DNA of 8,917 bases. Origin: Pseudomonadota bacterium (GTDB lineage: Bacteria; Pseudomonadota; Alphaproteobacteria; Rhizobiales; Xanthobacteraceae). Positions 5,603 to 8,917 of this stretch are shown piece by piece; the stretch's first letter is position 1, and every line of letters begins with the position of its first letter. A program made the translations under genes and the position numbers. The stretch spans positions 1 to 8,917 of the forward strand of contig JAEZBA010000693.1 of assembly GCA_023430245.1 (NCBI GenBank), written 5' to 3'. Below the pieces are notes generated by a model that ran no database searches, was not told the DNA's origin, and worked only from the letters and a program-made list of their open reading frames with translations.

Positions 5603-6418
5603 CTAAGCCTCGATCGTCGCCGTCACCGGTACATGGTCGGACGGTTGCGCCCAGCCGCGCGCTTCCTTGGCGATACGAATCTCCGAGACCCGATCCATCA
5701 TCCCGGGCGACACCCACATGTGATCGAGCCGGCGGCCCTTGTCCGCGGCCTTCCAGTCGGGCGAACGATAGCTCCACCACGTGTAGAGCTTCTCCGGCTC
5801 CGGCACCAATTCGCGCATCGCATCGACCCAGCCGCCAGCCTGTTGCGCGGCGTTGAGCTTTTCGGTCTCGATCGGCGTGTGTGACACCACGTTGAGGAGC
5901 TGCTTGTGGCTCCACACATCGTGCTCGCGCGGAGCGACATTGAGGTCGCCGACCAGGATGGCGCGTGCATGGCCGTTGACATGCACCTCGCTGCAATCGC
6001 GCATCTCGTCGAGAAACGACAGCTTGTGCTTGAATTTCGGATTAAGCTCGGGATCGGGCAGATCGCCACCGGCCGGCACATAGAGATTGTGCACGACGAT
6101 CGGGTCTTTCAGGCCTGCGCGTTCGCCGAGCGTGACCGAGACATGGCGCGAATCGTTGACGCCGCAGAAGCCGCGCTTGCTGGTTTCATCGAAGGGCAGG
6201 CGCGAGAGCACGACTACGCCGTGATAGCCCTTCTGCCCGTTCATCGCGACATGCTCGTAACCGAGCCGCTTGAATCGCTTGAGCGGAAACTTGTCGTCCG
6301 GGCATTTCGTTTCCTGCAGGCACAGGATATCCGGCCGCGCCGCCTTGATGAATTTTGCCACCAGGTCGATGCGGAAGCGCACCGAATTGACATTCCAGGT
6401 CGTGATCTTCAACGTCAT
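5603..6418 (-). CDS. xthA: Exodeoxyribonuclease III
   Basis: 271-residue exonuclease III / AP endonuclease of the Xth family (PF03372, COG0708), acting in base-excision repair: 3'-5' degradation of duplex DNA and incision at abasic sites, metal-dependent, cytoplasmic. The family motifs are complete: TTWNVNSVR with Asn9, LCLQETKC with metal-ligand Glu36, GYHGVVVLSR, HNLYVPAGGD with Tyr113, VGDLNVAP with Asp158 and Asn160, YTWWSYR, RRLDHMW with Asp232, and QPSDHVPV with the catalytic pair Asp261-His262. The length is normal. The start ATG (6418-6416) gives the standard MTLKITTWNVNS opening; no strong ribosome binding site is seen. It converges with the Crp-like gene, the two stop codons touching without a spacer, and is divergent from the NADH dehydrogenase gene. 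Nothing suggests degeneration. Confidence 0.95.
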   Translation of the reverse strand: MTLKITTWNVNSVRFRIDLVAKFIKAARPDILCLQETKCPDDKFPLKRFKRLGYEHVAMNGQKGYHGVVVLSRLPFDETSKRGFCGVNDSRHVSVTLGERAGLKDPIVVHNLYVPAGGDLPDPELNPKFKHKLSFLDEMRDCSEVHVNGHARAILVGDLNVAPREHDVWSHKQLLNVVSHTPIETEKLNAAQQAGGWVDAMRELVPEPEKLYTWWSYRSPDWKAADKGRRLDHMWVSPGMMDRVSEIRIAKEARGWAQPSDHVPVTATIEA

Positions 6419-6486
6419 TCGGTCTTAATAAGGCGGTCAATGCACGATTTCCAGTGACGCGGCACGTCTGGCCGATGAGACCGAAT
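6417..6486. promoter_or_regulatory. Inverted repeat flanking the xthA / ndh divergent promoter region
   Basis: The 79-base gap between the divergent xthA and ndh starts is bracketed by a perfect nine-base inverted repeat: ATTCGGTCT (6417-6425) and AGACCGAAT (6478-6486), 52 bases apart. Read in each gene's own direction, AGACCGAAT therefore stands just before both starts, overlapping the xthA ATG on one side and preceding the AGGGG ribosome binding site (6488-6492) of ndh on the other. It could be a paired operator or chance; no clear -35/-10 pair was recognised between the arms. Confidence 0.3.
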
Positions 6487-6497
6487 CAGGGGCGGCT

Positions 6498-7748
6498 ATG
6501 ATGCATACGGACAAGCCGCGACCCCGCGTCATTATTGTCGGCGGCGGCTTTGCCGGGCTGGAATGCGCCCGCGCGCTGGCCCGGGCGCCTGTGGATATCG
6601 TGCTGATCGACCGGCAGAACCATCATTGCTTTCAGCCGCTGCTCTATCAGGTCGCGACCGCCGCTTTGTCGCCGGCCGATATCGCCTGGCCGATTCGCGC
6701 GATTCTGAGCCGGCAGGGCAATCTGCGCGTCGTGATGGCGAATGTCACGGCGGTCGATACCGCAGCGAAGGTCGTGCAGGCGGATGCGCTGACGCTGCCT
6801 TACGATGATCTGGTGCTCGCCTCCGGCGTCACCCATGCCTATTTCGGCCATGACGAATGGGCGGATGCGGCGCCCGGCCTGAAAACAATCGAAGACGCAC
6901 GGCACATCCGCGCCCGCTTTCTGCTGGCCTTCGAACGGGCGGAATTGGCGGCCGACGATGCGGCGCGCCGCAAGCTGCTGACGTTCGTCGTGGTCGGCGG
7001 CGGCCCGACTGGAGTCGAGATGGCGGGTGCGATGGCGGAGGTCGCGCATGAAACGCTGAAAGAGGATTTCCGCCGCATCGATCCGCGCATGTCGCGCATC
7101 CTGCTGATCGAGGCCGGGCCGCGCATCCTGCCGGCGCTCCCCGACAATCTGTCAGGCTATGCGAAGGGCGTGTTGGAGCGGATGGGCGTCGAGGTCATGG
7201 CTGACACTCGGGTGACCGCTTGCTCGCGCGACGGCGTGACGCTGGGTGACGGCACGCATATCGATGCGTCGACCATCGTCTGGGCTGCCGGTGTGGTGGC
7301 TTCGCCGGCGGCGCAATGGATCGGCGCCGCACATGATCGTGCGGGCCGCATCCTCGTCAATACCGATCTGTCGGTGCCTGGTCATCCGGACGTGTTCGTC
7401 GTCGGCGACCTTGCTTCGGTGCCGAATGTGCCGGGCATCGCGCCGGCCGCGAAACAGATGGGCGGATATGTCGGGCGCTTGATCGCCGCGCGCGTTGAAG
7501 GCCGCGATCCACCGCCGCCGTTCCGTTACAAACATGCCGGCGATCTTGCCGCGATCGGACGGCGTGCGGCGGTGGTGAAGATCGGCCGCTTCGAACTCAC
7601 CGGCTTTCTCGCCTGGTGGTTCTGGGGCATCGCCCACATCTATTTTCTGATCGGATTGCGCAACCGTTTCGTGGTCGCAATCAACTGGCTGTGGAGCTGG
7701 CTGACCTTCCGTCGCGGCGCGCGGCTGATTTCGGCGAATGGCGAGTGA
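6498..7748 (+). CDS. ndh: Type II NADH dehydrogenase (NDH-2), FAD-dependent
   Basis: 416-residue flavoprotein of the NDH-2 family (Pyr_redox_2, COG1252). It would oxidise NADH and reduce the membrane quinone pool without pumping protons, on the cytoplasmic face of the inner membrane. The FAD-binding loop is VIIVGGGFAGLECA (11-24), followed by NHHCFQPLLYQVATAALSPADIAWPIR (41-67), the family's typical block. The NAD(P)H-binding loop is VVVGGGPTGVEMAG (164-177). The second FAD contact is VFVVGDLA (299-306), followed by the quinone-site region APAAKQMGGYVG (315-326). The C-terminal part, from AWWFWGIAHIYFLIGLRNR through WSWLTFRRGARLI (about 372-411), is the amphipathic membrane anchor. An AGGGG (6488-6492) precedes ATG 6498 by five bases; ATG 6501 is an equivalent alternative. 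It is divergent from xthA and convergent with lolA, apparently monocistronic. Confidence 0.93.
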   Translation: MMHTDKPRPRVIIVGGGFAGLECARALARAPVDIVLIDRQNHHCFQPLLYQVATAALSPADIAWPIRAILSRQGNLRVVMANVTAVDTAAKVVQADALTLPYDDLVLASGVTHAYFGHDEWADAAPGLKTIEDARHIRARFLLAFERAELAADDAARRKLLTFVVVGGGPTGVEMAGAMAEVAHETLKEDFRRIDPRMSRILLIEAGPRILPALPDNLSGYAKGVLERMGVEVMADTRVTACSRDGVTLGDGTHIDASTIVWAAGVVASPAAQWIGAAHDRAGRILVNTDLSVPGHPDVFVVGDLASVPNVPGIAPAAKQMGGYVGRLIAARVEGRDPPPPFRYKHAGDLAAIGRRAAVVKIGRFELTGFLAWWFWGIAHIYFLIGLRNRFVVAINWLWSWLTFRRGARLISANGE

Positions 7749-7760
7749 ATGCTCATTCCC

Positions 7761-7853
7761 CGGCATCCTGAGGTGCGAGCATAGCGAGCCTCGAAGGATG
7801 CGCGGCCGTCGCCCTTCGAGGCCGTTATGCGTAACGGCACCTCAGGGTGACGG
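7761..7853. repeat. Palindromic intergenic repeat (REP-like) between ndh and lolA
   Basis: A roughly 93-base element of nested inverted repeats lies between two convergent genes. The outer arms CATCCTGAGGTGC (7764-7776) and GCACCTCAGGGTG (7837-7849) match at 12 of 13 positions counting G-T pairing. The inner arms GCCTCGAAGG (7788-7797) and CCTTCGAGGC (7813-7822) are perfectly complementary. A separate hairpin, GCCGTTA (7821-7827), loop TGCG, TAACGGC (7832-7838), stands on the right, and a direct repeat GCGAGC (7775-7780, 7784-7789) on the left. Folded, it resembles a branched or cruciform structure. Repeats with CCTGAGGTG and CCTCGAAGG cores are common in Bradyrhizobium-group intergenic DNA, by recall. 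It may also end both converging transcripts; no T-run is present. Confidence 0.75.
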
Positions 7854-7874
7854 ATCGATGACTGGCGCGGAAAA

Positions 7875-8669
7875 TTACTGCAGCATCCGCTCGTAATTGA
7901 TCTTGAACAGAGCCGGGTCCGGCTTCTTGGTCATGTCGAGATCGTAGATCGCGACGGTGGTGTCGAAGCCCTGCGGATCGGTGACCGTCCACTGTTTCAG
8001 CGTCAGGTCCTTGGCGTCGAACATCAGCATCAGCTTGTGCTTGCCGCCGAGCGTTTGCCGTTCCTCGATCACCACCGTGGCGAAAATGTCGTCGGCATAG
8101 ACACCGACCACGTTGGTGTCGCGCAAGAGATCGACCTTGTCGGCAAGCAGGAAACGCAGCGGGGTCTGGCCGAGCGGATAGAGATCCTGTGTCGCCAGCC
8201 TGCGGTCGCGGACCACCAGCGAGGTGCCGTCGGCGATCAGCTGGACCGGGCTCGGATCGTCGTATTCGAAGCGCAACTTGCCGGGCTTTTGCAGGAAAAG
8301 GTCACCGGTGGTCTTGCGTCCGTCCGGTCCGACCTGGACGAATCGTCCGACCACCTGCCGCATGCCCGAGAGGTAGTTCGAGATCCGGTCCACCAGCGCG
8401 CGCTGGTTGCCGTCGAACGCTGTGGCTTCGCCGGGCTTGCCGGCGGGCGCGTTCGGCCGCACCGGGGAGGGCGCCGGAGCGATCATGCCAGGCGGCGTCG
8501 GCCGCGCCTGCGCGACAATCAGCGGCTCGACGTTGATGGTGTCGGTTTTGGCAAGCGGCGCCGGCCGCGGCAGCGGAACCGATTGCGCCGATGCGCTGGA
8601 TACGCCGGAAAGTCCTGATATCAGGACTGCCGTCACGAGAGCGCACAGGCTGGTCAGCGTCCGCGTCAT
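7875..8669 (-). CDS. lolA: LolA-type outer-membrane lipoprotein carrier protein
   Basis: 264-residue periplasmic protein of the LolA family (PF03548, COG2834), which ferries lipoproteins from the inner-membrane Lol complex to the outer membrane. The Sec signal peptide has basic MTR, a hydrophobic core (about 7-22) and likely cleavage after SASA at residue 28. Residues 30-85 are a Pro/Ala-rich linker, then the LolA fold from about 88: YLSGMRQVVGRFVQ (99-112), GDLFLQKPGKLRFEYDDPSP (122-141), LIADGTSLVVRD (144-155), TPLRFLL (169-175) and the C-terminal DTTVAIYDLD (236-245). The linker is longer than in E. coli LolA. GGAG lies six bases before ATG 8669. The gene follows ftsK on the same strand after 115 bases, an order recalled from related genomes. 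The family is secure; the exact substrate role is inferred. Confidence 0.9.
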   Translation of the reverse strand: MTRTLTSLCALVTAVLISGLSGVSSASAQSVPLPRPAPLAKTDTINVEPLIVAQARPTPPGMIAPAPSPVRPNAPAGKPGEATAFDGNQRALVDRISNYLSGMRQVVGRFVQVGPDGRKTTGDLFLQKPGKLRFEYDDPSPVQLIADGTSLVVRDRRLATQDLYPLGQTPLRFLLADKVDLLRDTNVVGVYADDIFATVVIEERQTLGGKHKLMLMFDAKDLTLKQWTVTDPQGFDTTVAIYDLDMTKKPDPALFKINYERMLQ

Positions 8670-8784
8670 ACTTCACTCCATTGCACCGGACTTCCATAGC
8701 CCGGGCGTGTGGCGACTTGGCGGCCCCGTTTCGAGTTAATCGGCACCGCGCCGAATCTCAATAGTGGCAGCCATTTCGATCAGT
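8670..8784. other. Intergenic gap between ftsK and lolA
   Basis: 115 bases without a gene. The only clear signal is the lolA ribosome binding site, GGAG on the minus strand (8679-8676), six bases before the ATG. No convincing promoter pair was found, so lolA could be read from its own weak promoter or through from ftsK. Confidence 0.4.
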
Positions 8785-8801
8785 CTAGCCGAAACGGCTA
8801 G
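8785..8801. repeat. Perfect hairpin at the ftsK stop codon
   Basis: CTAGCCGAAACGGCTAG is a perfect seven-base stem with a three-base loop. It contains the ftsK TAG stop (8787-8785 on the minus strand) and the last codons of the gene. It lacks a T-run downstream in the ftsK direction, so it is at best a weak or Rho-assisted terminator or a 3'-end stabiliser. Confidence 0.5.
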
Positions 8802-8917
8802 CGCCTTCCTCAACCAGGATTTCACGTTTTCCGGCGTGATTGGGCTGCCCGACCACACCTTCCTGTTCCATCCGCTCCATCAGCGAGGCGGCCCGGTTAT
8901 AGCCGATCTGCAGGCGC
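8785..8917 (-). CDS. ftsK: DNA translocase FtsK, C-terminal gamma domain fragment
   Basis: Last 43 codons of FtsK, running off the right edge. The reading [20 protein letters not shown], then [14 protein letters not shown], is the classic FtsK gamma winged-helix domain (PF09397), which recognises KOPS sequences and directs the hexameric motor toward the dif region at the septum during chromosome segregation and cell division. The usual gamma-domain ending (AGKREIL followed by a short tail, here VEEGASRFG) and a clean TAG show that the C-terminus is intact. It is transcribed toward lolA on the same strand. The motor, linker and membrane domains lie outside the window. Confidence 0.96.
   Translation of the reverse strand, partial: RLQIGYNRAASLMERMEQEGVVGQPNHAGKREILVEEGASRFG

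Noticed and set aside
5906..6457. A 183-codon open frame opposite xthA.
   Set aside because: xthA carries all catalytic motifs in the other strand; this frame has no domain and no ribosome binding site.
8037..8618. A 193-codon open frame opposite lolA.
   Set aside because: It mirrors the LolA coding sequence and shows no independent features.

Overview
The window is GC-rich chromosomal DNA from an alphaproteobacterium. It most resembles the Bradyrhizobium/Rhodopseudomonas/Afipia group (order Hyphomicrobiales). The placement rests on the protein character, above all a CenR/OtpR-type response regulator and a lolA gene just downstream of ftsK, and on short palindromic intergenic repeats of the kind common in that group. 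It was made by eye, without a database search.

Layout: (1) 1-126, minus strand: N-terminus of leucyl-tRNA synthetase (leuS). (2) 177-768, minus strand: a two-gene DUF433/DUF5615 (PIN-like) toxin-antitoxin-type cassette placed directly upstream of leuS. (3) 930-1634, plus strand: yggS, a PLP-homeostasis protein. (4) 1677-3482, minus strand: a large HerA/DUF87-type ATPase converging on yggS. (5) 3616-4146, minus strand: an L,D-transpeptidase (YkuD) divergent from (6) 4268-4954, plus strand: an OmpR-family regulator of the CenR/OtpR type. (7) 4951-5119: two adjacent long imperfect palindromes that begin at the regulator's stop codon and run up to the start of (8) a stand-alone Crp-like sensor-domain protein (about 5120-5602, plus strand). 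(9) 5603-6418, minus strand: exodeoxyribonuclease III, end to end with (8). (10) 6498-7748, plus strand: a type II NADH dehydrogenase divergent from xthA. (11) 7761-7853: a third palindromic repeat, of a different sequence family. (12) 7875-8669, minus strand: a LolA-type lipoprotein carrier. (13) 8785-8917, minus strand: the C-terminal gamma domain of FtsK.

Most of the window is housekeeping: translation, PLP homeostasis, DNA repair, respiration, cell envelope and chromosome segregation. The envelope theme recurs in the L,D-transpeptidase paired with a CenR-like regulator and in lolA. The accessory elements are the DUF433/DUF5615 cassette and the palindromic repeats. No prophage, transposase, CRISPR array, tRNA or rRNA was seen. 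No gene-free stretch exceeds about 160 bases. I did not find a clearly new multi-gene system. The points most worth a second look are the paired palindromes that abut or overlap two genes' ends, the toxin-antitoxin-type cassette in front of the essential leuS, and the HerA-type ATPase without a NurA partner.
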